Of a DNA stretch of 41,706 nt, positions 14,311-23,024 are shown piece by piece (the first letter of the stretch is position 1; each line of letters opens with the position of its first letter). Made by a program: the position numbers and the translations under genes. The stretch comes from Rubrivivax sp. (GTDB lineage: Bacteria; Pseudomonadota; Gammaproteobacteria; Burkholderiales; Burkholderiaceae_C). The notes beneath the pieces were generated by a model, which was not told the DNA's origin, ran no database searches, and saw only the letters and a program-made list of their open reading frames with translations. Where the stretch lies: NCBI GenBank assembly GCA_022843905.1, contig JALHMT010000048.1, forward strand, positions 1 to 41,706. Reading direction: 5' to 3'.

Positions 14311-15524
14311 CAGCTCACCGCCTGCAGGAAGCGCTCGGCCAGCACCGGGTAGGTGTGGTGCGCCATCACGAAGTCGCGGCCTCGGCCGCCCATCGCCGCG
14401 CGCTCGGCCGCCGGCAGCGCCGCCAGGCGCAGCAGGCCGTCGGCCACGGCCGCGGCCGACTCCGGCGCCACGGTGAAGCCGCAGCCGCTCTCGGCCACGG
14501 GGTCGTTGCCGGCCTCGACCGCATGCAGCACCACGCAGCCGGCCATCATGTAGTCCATCAGCTTGTTGGGCGCGATGCCGAAGCGGTAGATGGGCACGCG
14601 CTGCCAGCCGATGTAGGCGATGTCGATGGCGGCCAGGAACGCGGGGATCTGCGCCTTCGGGATGGGCGGCAGCAGGCTCACGTGGGAGAGCCCTTCGCCC
14701 GCGATGCGGCGCGCCAGCGCCTCACGCTCGTGGCCGTCGCCCACCAGCACCAGCTGCAGCGGCGCGCCGGCAAGCAGCCTGGCGGCATCGAGCAGGGTGT
14801 GCAGCGCGTTGGGCCGGCCCATCGATCCGGCATAGCCCACCACCATGCGGCCGGCGGCACGTGCTGCAGCCATGGCCTGGGCGACGTCGTCGCGCAAGGG
14901 CGCCGGCCTGCCCTGCCATTCGTCGAGCGTGATGCCGTTGGGCACGATGTGAAGCCGCGCCAGGTCGAGCCCGCGCGAGGCCATGTAGTCGTGCACCCGG
15001 GGCAGCATCGAGATCACCACGTCGGCGTCGCGGTAGGCGGTGTCCTCGGCGCGCTGGCACAGCAGGATGAACGGGTGCCAGCGCGGCATGCCGGCGATCT
15101 CGATGGGCGACAGGGGCCACAGGTCGTGCACCTCGTACACGAGCCTGGCCCGCGCCAGGCGCGCCAGCCGGCGCGCCACCCAGATGTCCATCGGGTAGGT
15201 GCTGGAAGCGATCACCACCTGGGGCCGGCACTCGTCGACCAGCGCCTGAGCCTGCCTCCACACCGTCGACAGGAACGTCCAGATGTTGCGGGCGCGGCCG
15301 ACGCCGTTGCCCTTGTAGGGCGGCGTGGCGATCCAGCGGTAGTCGATGCCTTCCACCACCTCGCGACCGGCCAGGGGCTGGCGCGCCCGGACATGCGAGA
15401 AGTCCGCCGCCACCAGGGTCACGCGGTGGCCGGCTCGCACCCACTCGCGCGCCAGGTAGAACGGGCGGAACTCCATGCCCAGCTGGGGCGAGCCGGCATA
15501 GTGGTTGAGGTAGAGGATGTTCAT
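14310..15524 (-). CDS. family-4 glycosyltransferase (WbuB-like)
   Basis: The 404-residue GT-B enzyme begins MNILYLNHYAGSPQLGMEFRP, typical of WbuB-type transferases. A much longer open frame extends upstream, but it is antisense-like arginine-rich sequence within the next gene; the ATG overlapping that gene's stop (ATGA) is the real start. Visible blocks are YEVHDLWPLSP in the acceptor domain, GYAGSMGRPNALHTLLDAA at the domain switch, LVGDGHERE, and the nucleotide-sugar region FGIAPNKLMDYMMAGC. It adds one sugar to the lipid-linked chain on the cytoplasmic side. Confidence 0.88.
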   Translation of the reverse strand: MNILYLNHYAGSPQLGMEFRPFYLAREWVRAGHRVTLVAADFSHVRARQPLAGREVVEGIDYRWIATPPYKGNGVGRARNIWTFLSTVWRQAQALVDECRPQVVIASSTYPMDIWVARRLARLARARLVYEVHDLWPLSPIEIAGMPRWHPFILLCQRAEDTAYRDADVVISMLPRVHDYMASRGLDLARLHIVPNGITLDEWQGRPAPLRDDVAQAMAAARAAGRMVVGYAGSMGRPNALHTLLDAARLLAGAPLQLVLVGDGHEREALARRIAGEGLSHVSLLPPIPKAQIPAFLAAIDIAYIGWQRVPIYRFGIAPNKLMDYMMAGCVVLHAVEAGNDPVAESGCGFTVAPESAAAVADGLLRLAALPAAERAAMGGRGRDFVMAHHTYPVLAERFLQAVS

Positions 15525-16594
15525 GCGGCGGGAATGGCGCGCAGCCGCTGCACGAAGGCCTGCACACTGGGGCCGAACAGCGCATGCTGCTGCACCCATT
15601 GCCGATTGTGATGGCGTATGTCTTCGGCCCGCTCCGCCAGGGATTCGAGGCTCGCCAGCGTCAGCGGTACGCCGGGCGGCAGCAGCAGACCGTTGTCGAA
15701 GGACTTCACCAGTTCCCGATTGGCCGGCAGGTCCGACAGCAGCGGCACGCAGCCGTGGGCCATGGCTTCGAGCACCGACACCGAGATCGAATCGCTGGTC
15801 GGCAGGCTGAGGTACCAGCTGGCGCGGGCGTACCAGCGCGCCTGCGCGGCGGCATCCAGCCGGCCGACGAAGCTCACGCGGTCGCGCAGGTCCAGCGCAG
15901 CGACCTGCGCCTCGAGCGTGGGGCGCAGCGAACCTTCGTTGGCCACCACCAGCAGGGCGTCGGGCTGCTGCGCCGCCACCTCGGCAAAGACACGCAGCAC
16001 GCGTTCGGGCGCGTAGATCGGCTCCAGACCGCGGTTGGCGAAGAAAAGCCAGGGCGCCTTGGCGCGCGGCGGCGGCGGCAGGGTGTCGAGACCGAAGGGG
16101 AACACCATCACCTCGCCGGCGCCCAGCTCTCGCATGCGCTGCGCCATCACACGCGAATCGCTGGTGCACAGCACCGCCTGCCGCAGCACGCGGCGGGTCG
16201 CCCAGCGCAGGGTCGCACTGCGCTGCGGCGTGACGAGGATGTCGCTGCCCCAGGCCGACGCCACCAGACGGCCCGGCACGCCGTAGAGCTTCTGCGCCAG
16301 CCAGACCAGGGTGCCGTGCGAGCTGAGGTAGTGCGGATTGAGCCAGTCGGCCCGCACCGACTTCAGCCAGCGCGCCAGCTTCGGCAGCTCGCGCAACAGG
16401 GCCACGTTGCCGCCGGCGGCATCGGGCGTGGTGCCCAGGGCCAGGCGGCGCGGTTCGGGCAGCACGGCGTCGAAGCCGGGCGCGAAACCCCGGCTCGAGG
16501 CAGCCCACAGCTCCAGTCCCTCGATCCCTGCCAAGGCTCGCGCCCACTTCAGCAGGTGCGGGCTGTCGCCGTCGCCGAACAGCACGTAGCGCAT
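15521..16594 (-). CDS. family-4 glycosyltransferase
   Basis: The 357-residue GT-B protein starts MRYVLFGDGDSPHLLKW. A GTG one codon upstream is an equal alternative, and neither has a clear ribosome site. Useful blocks are the N-terminal DSPHLLKWARAL, SAWGSDILV, the FANRGLEPIYAPERVL switch typical of the WbpH/EpsF-like group, and SDSISVSVLEAMAHGCVPLLSD, where the conserved Glu of the nucleotide-binding loop sits. It overlaps the next gene by four bases. Its place between a hexapeptide acetyltransferase and a second glycosyltransferase indicates chain extension. Confidence 0.85.
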   Translation of the reverse strand: MRYVLFGDGDSPHLLKWARALAGIEGLELWAASSRGFAPGFDAVLPEPRRLALGTTPDAAGGNVALLRELPKLARWLKSVRADWLNPHYLSSHGTLVWLAQKLYGVPGRLVASAWGSDILVTPQRSATLRWATRRVLRQAVLCTSDSRVMAQRMRELGAGEVMVFPFGLDTLPPPPRAKAPWLFFANRGLEPIYAPERVLRVFAEVAAQQPDALLVVANEGSLRPTLEAQVAALDLRDRVSFVGRLDAAAQARWYARASWYLSLPTSDSISVSVLEAMAHGCVPLLSDLPANRELVKSFDNGLLLPPGVPLTLASLESLAERAEDIRHHNRQWVQQHALFGPSVQAFVQRLRAIPAA

Positions 16595-16618
16595 CACGGA
16601 GAGGCGGGGTCGCGCGCT

Positions 16619-17188
16619 TCAGCGCTTGCCGGCCCAGGCGTCGTAGTCGGCGCGCCCGGAGGGATTCGCTTCGAGCCAGGCACGGTCGGCTTCGCGTGTA
16701 TCGCCCACCACCACCGCAGGCTGGCCGGCGACGATGGCGAAGTCGGGCACCTCGCCGTCGACGTAGCTGTAGGCGCGCACCAGCACCCCGCGGCCGATGC
16801 GACTGCCCGGTGCGATCACGCTGTGCGCGCCGATGAAGCTGTAGGCGCCGACCACGGTGGCGCGGCGCACGTAGCCCGGCGGATCGGCGCCGCCCCAGTA
16901 GCTGCGCCCGGCCAGGCGCAAGGCCTGGTGGCTGGAATGGGTGAGCACGGCGCAGTGCGTGGTGATCTGGCAGCCTTCGCCGAGCGTGAGGCCGCCCGAC
17001 GCGTCGATCAGGTTGAAGTGCCCGACGTAGACGTGGTCGGCCACATCCAGCAACTCGGGCGATTCGATGCGCGTGGCCGCGCTGATGCGCGTGTGCGCCA
17101 GCCAGGTGCCGTCGCCGCGCCGCCAGCCGTACAGCATGCGCGGTGCGAGCAGCGCGCGCCAGAGCTGCTGCAGGGTGTCACGGATCAA
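16619..17188 (-). CDS. hexapeptide-repeat acyltransferase
   Basis: This left-handed beta-helix protein has about 189 residues. I prefer the TTG at 17188 because GGAGG lies six bases upstream, whereas the ATG at 17209 has no ribosome site; starting at 17209 adds seven residues. Hexapeptide strands run from about 35 to 155 (ISAATRIE, LTLGEGCQI, IGAHSVIAPGSRIGRGVLV). There is a probable catalytic His in the THSSHQA loop and a C-terminal VAGQPAVVVG block like that of maltose/galactoside O-acetyltransferases. It likely O- or N-acetylates a sugar of the glycan. Confidence 0.8.
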   Translation of the reverse strand: MIRDTLQQLWRALLAPRMLYGWRRGDGTWLAHTRISAATRIESPELLDVADHVYVGHFNLIDASGGLTLGEGCQITTHCAVLTHSSHQALRLAGRSYWGGADPPGYVRRATVVGAYSFIGAHSVIAPGSRIGRGVLVRAYSYVDGEVPDFAIVAGQPAVVVGDTREADRAWLEANPSGRADYDAWAGKR

Positions 17189-17270
17189 GGTCGGCCTCCA
17201 CGCCGGCATCGTAAGCGCTGGCGATCGGCCCGGCGGCCCGCGGTGTCGGGCCGCGCGCTGCCGCCCGGGC

Positions 17271-18089
17271 TCATTTCGCCAACGTCAGGCGCACGATGTC
17301 ACCCCGGCCGAGCAGCCGCGACACCAGCAGCGAGGCCTTGTTGCGCCACAGCGGGCCGTCGCCCGCCACGCCTTCGCTGCGCCAGCCCACCACGCGCAGG
17401 CCGGCGCGACGCGCGGCTTCGGCCAGCGTGGCGCGGCTGAACATCGTCAGGTGCCAGGGCGGCGTCAACAGGTGCCAATCGGCGCCGCGGCGCTGCGCGT
17501 AGGCGCTTCCCCAGTCGCCGGTGGTCAGCACCAGGCGGCCCTGGGGCTTGAGCACGCGCGCGGCTTCCGCCAGCAGCGGCACGGGCTCGGGCACGTGTTC
17601 GATGACGTCCCACAGGCTGATCACGTCGAAGCGGTCCGAGGGCAACGCCGCCTGCTGCAGCGTGCCCGTGATCACCGGCAGGCCCAGGCGCTCCCGCGCA
17701 TAGGCCGACGACCATTCGGAGAGCTCCACGCCCTGCACGTCGTAGTGCGCCTTCGCCTCGGCCAGGAAGAAGCCGGCAGCGCAGCCCACGTCCAGCCAGC
17801 GCCCTTGGCGCGCCACGCGCGGCGCCAGGTGTCGCAACAGCCACAGCTTGCGGCGGGCGTGCGCGCGGCGCGCCGCTTCCTGGCCGGTGTAGTCGGCGAA
17901 CACCACGTCGTGGCCGCCGGTGTAGTAGCTCGGGCCGTAGAGCGCCTGGAAATCGATGGTGCCCGGGTCTTCGCCGACGTAGACCGCCGTGCACGTGGCG
18001 CAGCGCACCAGGTGGTAGCCGTCCTTCTCGAACAGCGGCGCCGGTCCGGCCGTGCCGCAGACCGGGCAGGCGCGTGCGGCGCCGTTCAC
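17271..18089 (-). CDS. zinc-ribbon class I methyltransferase
   Basis: The GTG at 18089 overlaps the preceding aminotransferase stop (GTGA) and gives 272 residues. An N-terminal zinc ribbon is visible (Cys8, Cys11, Cys30, Cys33; CPVC and CATC). The SAM motif WLDVGCAAGFFLAEA (about 98-112), ISLWDVIEHVPEP and LKPQGRLVLTTGDW are of the Methyltransf_23 type. Proteins of this layout often occur in polysaccharide loci and methylate sugars; the substrate is not evident. Confidence 0.85.
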   Translation of the reverse strand: MNGAARACPVCGTAGPAPLFEKDGYHLVRCATCTAVYVGEDPGTIDFQALYGPSYYTGGHDVVFADYTGQEAARRAHARRKLWLLRHLAPRVARQGRWLDVGCAAGFFLAEAKAHYDVQGVELSEWSSAYARERLGLPVITGTLQQAALPSDRFDVISLWDVIEHVPEPVPLLAEAARVLKPQGRLVLTTGDWGSAYAQRRGADWHLLTPPWHLTMFSRATLAEAARRAGLRVVGWRSEGVAGDGPLWRNKASLLVSRLLGRGDIVRLTLAK

Positions 18090-19201
18090 GCGGCGGCGGC
18101 GGCCATCGCGGCGACGGCGCGGGCCAGCGCGGCCACCACGCGGTCCTGGTCGGCTTCGCTCAGGTCGGCGCTCATCGGCAGGCTCAGCACGCGCGCGGCT
18201 GCGGCGTCGCTGAGCGGGCAGCAGTCGGGGCAGCACGACGACTCGTAGGCCGGCTGGCGGTGCAGCGGGCGCGGGTAGTGCACGGCGGTGGGAATGCCCT
18301 CGGTCTTCAGAGCGGCCGCCACGGCGTCGCGCTGCTCGACCAGCACCGTGTACTGCGCGAAGACCGAGTCGCGGTCGGGCCGCACGGCCACCGTCTGCAC
18401 GCCCGGCACGCCGGCCAGCAGACGGGCGTAGCGCGCGCCGATCCCGGCGCGGCGCTGAAGCTCCCACTCGAAGCGTTCCATCTTGCCCAGCACCACGGCG
18501 CACTGGAGGGTGTCCATGCGCCCGCCGACGCCCACCCGCGTGTGCAGGTAGCGCGCGCTCTGGCCGTGCACGCGGATCTCGCGCGCCGCGCGGGCCAGCG
18601 CGTCGTCGTCGGTGAACAGCGCGCCGCCGTCGCCATAGCAGCCCAGCGGTTTGCTGGGGAAGAAGCTGGTGGCACCGAAGGTCGAGAGCCCGCACGAGCG
18701 CCGGCCCTGGTACACCGCGCCGAAGCTCTGCGCCGCGTCTTCGATCACCGGCAGGCCGTGGCGGGCCGCGATGGCGTTCAGCTCGACCATGTCGCCCACC
18801 TGGCCATACAGGCTCACCGGCATCAGCGCCCTGGTGCGCGGCGTGATCTTCGCTTCGACCAGCGCGGCGTCGATGTTGCAGGTATCGGGCTCGATGTCGA
18901 CGAACACCGGCCGGGCCCCCAGCAGTGCGATGGTCTCGGCCGTGGCAGCGAAGGTGAAGGGCGACGTGATGACCTCGTCGCCCGGGCGGATGCCCAGCGC
19001 CATCATCGAGATCAGCAATGCCTCGGTGCCGCTGGCCACGGTGATGCAGTGGCGCGTGCCGGTGAACGCGGCAAGCTGCGACTCCAGTTCGGCGACCTCG
19101 GGGCCCATGATGTACTGGCCGTGGTCGAGCACGCGCTGGATGCGCGTGTCGATGCTGGTCTTCAGCGCCGCGTACTGGGTCTTCAGGTCGGTGAACTGCA
19201 T
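18086..19201 (-). CDS. DegT-family aminotransferase, WbpE-like
   Basis: The 371-residue PLP enzyme starts MQFTDLKTQYAALK, the classic beginning of WbpE-type UDP-3-keto-GlcNAcA aminotransferases. Asp155 in VIEDAAQSFGA and the Schiff-base Lys184 in FFPSKPLGCYGDGG are present. A Cys-rich insert (SSCCPDCC, near residue 330) is also seen in WbpE-like proteins as I recall them. It follows a WbpB-like oxidase and a WbpD-like acetyltransferase, so it should install the C3 amino group. It overlaps the upstream gene by 19 bases. Confidence 0.88.
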   Translation of the reverse strand: MQFTDLKTQYAALKTSIDTRIQRVLDHGQYIMGPEVAELESQLAAFTGTRHCITVASGTEALLISMMALGIRPGDEVITSPFTFAATAETIALLGARPVFVDIEPDTCNIDAALVEAKITPRTRALMPVSLYGQVGDMVELNAIAARHGLPVIEDAAQSFGAVYQGRRSCGLSTFGATSFFPSKPLGCYGDGGALFTDDDALARAAREIRVHGQSARYLHTRVGVGGRMDTLQCAVVLGKMERFEWELQRRAGIGARYARLLAGVPGVQTVAVRPDRDSVFAQYTVLVEQRDAVAAALKTEGIPTAVHYPRPLHRQPAYESSCCPDCCPLSDAAAARVLSLPMSADLSEADQDRVVAALARAVAAMAAAAA

Positions 19202-19770
19202 GGTGTGAGGGTGTCGCCGTCGAGGCGGTAGCGTTCGCCGGTGGCGGGGCAGGCGGCTTCGCCGTGGCCCGTAGCGGGCAGGTCCAGACGTTCGCCGTGG
19301 CGGCTCATCCAGCCGATGCGACGTGCAGGCACGCCCACCACCAGCGCGAAAGCGGGCACGTCGCGGCTGACCACCGCGCCGGCGCCGACGAAGGCGTGTT
19401 CGCCGACGGTGCTGCCGCAGACGATGGTGCAGTTGGCGCCCAGCGTGGCCCCGCGCCGCACCAGCGTGCGCCGGTACTCGGCCTTGCGCGGCACGGCCGA
19501 ACGCGGGTTGTGCACGTTGGTGAAGACCATGCTGGGTCCGCAGAAGACGTCGTCTTCCAGCGTCACCGCGTCGTACACCGAAACGTTGTTCTGGATCTTC
19601 ACGTTGCGGCCGACGGTGACGTCGTTGCCGACGTAGACACCCTGCCCCAGCGAGCAGCTTTCGCCGATGCGGGCGCCGGCCGAGACGTGCGCGAAGTGCC
19701 ACACACGCGTGCCCTCGCCGAGGACGGCGCCGTCGTCCACGATGGCGCTGGGGTGGATCGTGACGCCCAC
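19183..19770 (-). CDS. hexapeptide N-acetyltransferase, WbpD-like
   Basis: The GTG at 19770, 11 bases after the oxidoreductase stop, gives a 195-residue protein beginning VGVTIHPSAIVDDGAVLGEGTR. Left-handed beta-helix repeats run through most of the chain (GEGTRVWHFAHVSAGARIG, GQGVYVGNDVTVGRNVKI). FTNVHNPRS holds the conserved His of the active site, and ALVVGVPARRIGWMS is the usual closing block. It likely acetylates the 3-amino group made by the WbpE-like enzyme. The unusual C-terminal 30 residues (CPATGERYRLDGD) look like the zinc-knuckle tail seen in some WbpD-type enzymes. Confidence 0.87.
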   Translation of the reverse strand: MGVTIHPSAIVDDGAVLGEGTRVWHFAHVSAGARIGESCSLGQGVYVGNDVTVGRNVKIQNNVSVYDAVTLEDDVFCGPSMVFTNVHNPRSAVPRKAEYRRTLVRRGATLGANCTIVCGSTVGEHAFVGAGAVVSRDVPAFALVVGVPARRIGWMSRHGERLDLPATGHGEAACPATGERYRLDGDTLTPCSSPT

Positions 19771-19781
19771 GGCAGGGTTCT

Positions 19782-20852
19782 TCAGAAGACCAGCGGCAGG
19801 CCGACACGCACGCCGTCGCGCGCACTGCGGTAGGCAGCGATGACGACCTCCAGCGAGCGCAGCCCCTCGTAGCCGTCGACCTCGGCATGCGCCTCGCCGC
19901 GCAGCGTGCGGATGACGTTGTCGTAGTACAGCGGATGGCCGTGGCCGTAGACGCTGGCCGTGGCGTAGCTGGCGTCGAAGGCGCTGGCATCTTCGGGTTC
20001 GGGGCGGTCGAACTCCCAGTGCTCGATCTTGTTCACCGCCGTGCCGCCGATGCGCACGGTGCCGCGCTCGCCCAGGATGGTGATGCTGCCTTCCAGGTTC
20101 TTCGGGTAGGTCAGCATGGTGACGTTGATGCTGGCCAGGCCGCCGTGGCGCAGGCGCACGCTCATCACGCCGGTGTCCTCGGCCTCGATGTCGCGGCCCA
20201 GCGTGGCGGTGTAGGCGTGCACGCTGTCCACCGGCCCGACCAGCCAGTCGAGCAGGTCGACGTAGTGGCTGGCCTGGTTCATGAAGGCACCGCCGTCCAG
20301 GTCCCAGCGGCCGCGCCAGGGGGCGGCGTCGTAGTAGCTCTGCGGGCGCGTCCAGAACACGTTCACCGTGCACAGCGCGATGCGTCCGAAGCGGCCGGCC
20401 TCCAGTGCGCGCTTGACGCGCTGCACCGTGGCGTTGAGCCGGTTCTGCTTGACCACGAACAGCTTCACGCCGGCTTCGCGGCAGGCGCGCACCATGGCCA
20501 TGCCCTCGTCGAACTTGGTGGCCATGGGCTTTTCGCTCAGCACGTGGCAGCCGGCGCGTGCCACCTGGATGGCCTGCGGCGAGTGCAGGCCGCTGGGCGT
20601 GGCGAGCACGACGATGTCGGGCCGGTGGTTTGGCCGGCTATCGGCCAGCAGCGCGTCGAGCGAAGCGAAGCCGGGCGCGCCCGTGGCCTGCACCGCAGCG
20701 GCCAGCGCCTCGGGCTGGCGGTCGCACACGGCCACCCACTCGGCGCGCTCGCCATGCTGGCGCAAGGCCTCGACGTGGTTGGCCGAGATGCGCCCGCAGC
20801 CGACGAGCGCGAAGCGGATGCGGCGGTCGGCGATGGGCTGGAAGCTGCTCAT
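19782..20852 (-). CDS. Gfo/Idh/MocA oxidoreductase, WbpB-like
   Basis: This is the first gene of the glycan operon, 356 residues from the ATG at 20852 (a GTG three codons upstream is possible). The NAD-binding Rossmann motif ALVGCGRISANH starts at residue 15, and VLSEKPMA (104-111) contains the family's Glu-Lys-Pro. KQNRLNATVQRVK and GGAFMNQASHYVDLLDWLVG (substrate face, with the catalytic His) match UDP-GlcNAcA 3-dehydrogenases. The enzyme oxidises C3 of UDP-GlcNAc uronate. The WbpA-type 6-dehydrogenase that would make this substrate is not in the window. Confidence 0.88.
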   Translation of the reverse strand: MSSFQPIADRRIRFALVGCGRISANHVEALRQHGERAEWVAVCDRQPEALAAAVQATGAPGFASLDALLADSRPNHRPDIVVLATPSGLHSPQAIQVARAGCHVLSEKPMATKFDEGMAMVRACREAGVKLFVVKQNRLNATVQRVKRALEAGRFGRIALCTVNVFWTRPQSYYDAAPWRGRWDLDGGAFMNQASHYVDLLDWLVGPVDSVHAYTATLGRDIEAEDTGVMSVRLRHGGLASINVTMLTYPKNLEGSITILGERGTVRIGGTAVNKIEHWEFDRPEPEDASAFDASYATASVYGHGHPLYYDNVIRTLRGEAHAEVDGYEGLRSLEVVIAAYRSARDGVRVGLPLVF

Positions 20853-20907
20853 GAGGGGCACGATTCTAGGCGGCGCCTAAAATTGAAGCAGACACCCTGA
20901 GCCCACG
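20853..20907. promoter_or_regulatory. compact divergent promoter between glycan operon and lysS
   Basis: Two -10-like hexamers lie back to back: TAGAAT on the minus strand (20868-20863) and TAAAAT on the plus strand (20878-20883). Between them is the dyad TAGGCG-G-CGCCTA (20867-20879), whose arms overlap both hexamers. The minus-strand hexamer would place transcription start about four bases from the first ATG, close to a leaderless message. No convincing -35 boxes were found. Confidence 0.4.
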
Positions 20908-22425
20908 ATGACCCAACCCACTCCTGCCCCGGCTGCCGACGAAAACCAACTCATCGCCGAGCGCCGCGAAAAACTCAAGGCCATCCGCTCGCAGGGCGTG
21001 GCCTTCCCCAACGACTTCAAGCCGCGACACCACGCCGCCGACCTGCACCACAAGCACGGCCAGGTGCCCAACGAGGAGCTGGAGCCGCAGGCCATCACGG
21101 TCAGCGTGGCCGGCCGCATGATGCTCAAGCGCGTGATGGGCAAGGCCTGTTTCGCCACGCTGCAGGACGGCTCCTTCGGCGCCACGAACGGCCGCATCCA
21201 GCTCTACGTCACGCAGGACGCGGTGGGCGCCGAGGCGCTGGCCGCCTTCAAGCACTGGGACCTGGGAGACATCCTGGGCTGCGAGGGCACGCTGTTCCGC
21301 ACCAAGACCGGCGAGCTGTCGGTGAAGGCGACGAGCGTGCGCCTGCTCACCAAGAGCCTGCGCCCGCTGCCCGACAAGTTCCACGGCATGACCGACCAGG
21401 AACAAAAGTACCGCCAGCGCTACGTCGACCTGGCCACCGACGAGACGGCGCGCGCGCGCTTCGTGGCGCGCAGCAAGGCGGTCAGCTCGATCCGTGGATT
21501 CATGGTCGAGCACGGCTTCCTGGAAGTCGAGACACCGATGCTGCACCCCATTCCGGGCGGTGCCAACGCCAAGCCCTTCACCACGCACCACAACGCACTC
21601 GACCAGGAGATGTTCCTGCGCATCGCGCCCGAGCTCTACCTGAAGCGGCTGCTGGTCGGCGGCTTCGAGCGCGTGTTCGAGATCAACCGCAACTTCCGCA
21701 ACGAGGGCATCAGCGTCAGGCACAACCCCGAGTTCACGATGATGGAGTTCTATGCGGCCTACTGGACGCACCATGATCTGATGGACTTCACCGAAGCCGT
21801 CTTCCGCCACGCGGCGCGCGCCGCCACCGGCACCGCCGAGATCACCTATGCCGGCAAGCCGGTGGCGCTGGACCAGCCTTTCGCGCGCCTGTCGGTGCGC
21901 GACTCGCTGGTGATGCATGCGGGCCTGACGCCGGCCGAGGCCGACGACGCCGCCGCGCTGCACGCCCGATTGAAGGCGCTGGGCGAAGAGCCGCCGGCCC
22001 ACTGGACCTTGCCCGAACTGCAGTTCGGCCTGTTCGAGGCGGCGGTGGAAGACAAGCTCTGGCAGCCCACCTTCATCATCGACTACCCCGTGGAAGTCAG
22101 CCCGCTGGCGCGTGCGTCGGACAGCAACCCGGCGGTGACGGAGCGCTTCGAGCTCTTCATCACCGGCCGCGAGTACGCCAACGGCTTCTCCGAGCTGAAC
22201 GACGCCGAGGACCAGGCCGCGCGCTTCCAGGCCCAGGTGGCGAACAAGGAAGCCGGCGACGAGGAAGCGATGTACTACGACGCCGACTTCATCCGCGCGC
22301 TGGAGTACGGCATGCCGCCGGCCGGCGGCTGCGGTATCGGCATCGACCGCCTGGTGATGCTGATCACCGACAGCCCGAGCATCCGCGACGTGATCCTCTT
22401 CCCGGCCCTGCGCCGGGAAGGCTGA
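20908..22425 (+). CDS. lysS: lysyl-tRNA synthetase, class II
   Basis: The 505-residue enzyme charges tRNA-Lys. An N-terminal OB-fold anticodon-binding domain (about 60-170, with VAGRMMLKRVMGKACFATLQDG) is followed by the class II catalytic domain. Motif 2 is FEINRNFRNEGISVRHNPEFTMMEFY and motif 3 is GGCGIGIDRLVMLITDSPSIRDVILFP. Length and order are normal for bacterial LysS. It is transcribed away from the glycan operon, and a pyridoxamine-oxidase-like gene follows after 32 bases. Confidence 0.97.
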   Translation: MTQPTPAPAADENQLIAERREKLKAIRSQGVAFPNDFKPRHHAADLHHKHGQVPNEELEPQAITVSVAGRMMLKRVMGKACFATLQDGSFGATNGRIQLYVTQDAVGAEALAAFKHWDLGDILGCEGTLFRTKTGELSVKATSVRLLTKSLRPLPDKFHGMTDQEQKYRQRYVDLATDETARARFVARSKAVSSIRGFMVEHGFLEVETPMLHPIPGGANAKPFTTHHNALDQEMFLRIAPELYLKRLLVGGFERVFEINRNFRNEGISVRHNPEFTMMEFYAAYWTHHDLMDFTEAVFRHAARAATGTAEITYAGKPVALDQPFARLSVRDSLVMHAGLTPAEADDAAALHARLKALGEEPPAHWTLPELQFGLFEAAVEDKLWQPTFIIDYPVEVSPLARASDSNPAVTERFELFITGREYANGFSELNDAEDQAARFQAQVANKEAGDEEAMYYDADFIRALEYGMPPAGGCGIGIDRLVMLITDSPSIRDVILFPALRREG

Positions 22426-22457
22426 GCGCGGCCGGCGGCGGCACCCGGGAGACGACG

Positions 22458-23003
22458 TTGCTGCTGCTCAAGGACCTGGAAACGCTGGAAGCCACGGTGT
22501 GGCAGGAACTGGAGCGCTGCGTGCGCGACAAGACCCATGGCTGGCGCACCGGGGTGCTGGCCACGACCGACGGCGAAGCGGGTGAAGCCCGCACCATCGT
22601 GCTGCGCGACGTGCACGCGTACGAGAGAGCACTGGTGCTCTTCACCGACCAGCGCAGCCCCAAGGTGGCGCAGATGAGCGCGCACCCGCGCGGCACCCTG
22701 GTGCTGTGGTCGGCGGCGCTGGGCTGGCAGCTTCGGCTGCGCGTGCTGCTGCAGGTGGAGACCGCCGGACTGGCGGTGTCGTCGGCCTGGGCGCGGCTGA
22801 AGATGACCCCTGCGGCGCAGGACTACATGTCGCCGCTGGCGCCCGGCACCGAGATCACGCACCCCGCGCCCGAGCGCGGATCGCGCGAGTTCTTCGCGCT
22901 GGTCACGGCCCAGGTGCAGGCCATCGACTGGCTCGAACTGCGTGCCGGAGGGCATCGGCGGGCACTGTTCGACGGCAAGACACGGCGCTGGCTGCAACCC
23001 TGA
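22458..23003 (+). CDS. pyridoxamine 5'-phosphate oxidase-family FMN protein
   Basis: The TTG start at 22458 has GGGAGA seven bases upstream and gives 181 residues. The split-barrel fold is suggested by ARTIVLRDVHAYERALVLFTDQRSPKVAQM (positions about 44-74), the standard N-terminal half of PNPOx-like proteins. It is shorter than PdxH (about 210) and lacks the PdxH C-terminal RLHDR-type block, so it is probably a general flavin reductase-like or pyridoxamine-oxidase-like member, not the pathway enzyme. It probably shares the lysS transcript. Confidence 0.75.
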   Translation: MLLLKDLETLEATVWQELERCVRDKTHGWRTGVLATTDGEAGEARTIVLRDVHAYERALVLFTDQRSPKVAQMSAHPRGTLVLWSAALGWQLRLRVLLQVETAGLAVSSAWARLKMTPAAQDYMSPLAPGTEITHPAPERGSREFFALVTAQVQAIDWLELRAGGHRRALFDGKTRRWLQP

Positions 23004-23024
23004 CGACGTCCCTGCAAAGAGGGC

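Noticed and set aside
15525..16547. N-terminal extension of the glycosyltransferase at 14310
   Set aside because: The extension reads through the neighbouring glycosyltransferase in another frame and is Ala/Arg-rich noise.
14355..17440. Two long plus-strand frames over the glycosyltransferase genes
   Set aside because: Their composition (His, Gln, Arg, Gly) is that of antisense frames, and the minus strand shows clear GT-B motifs.
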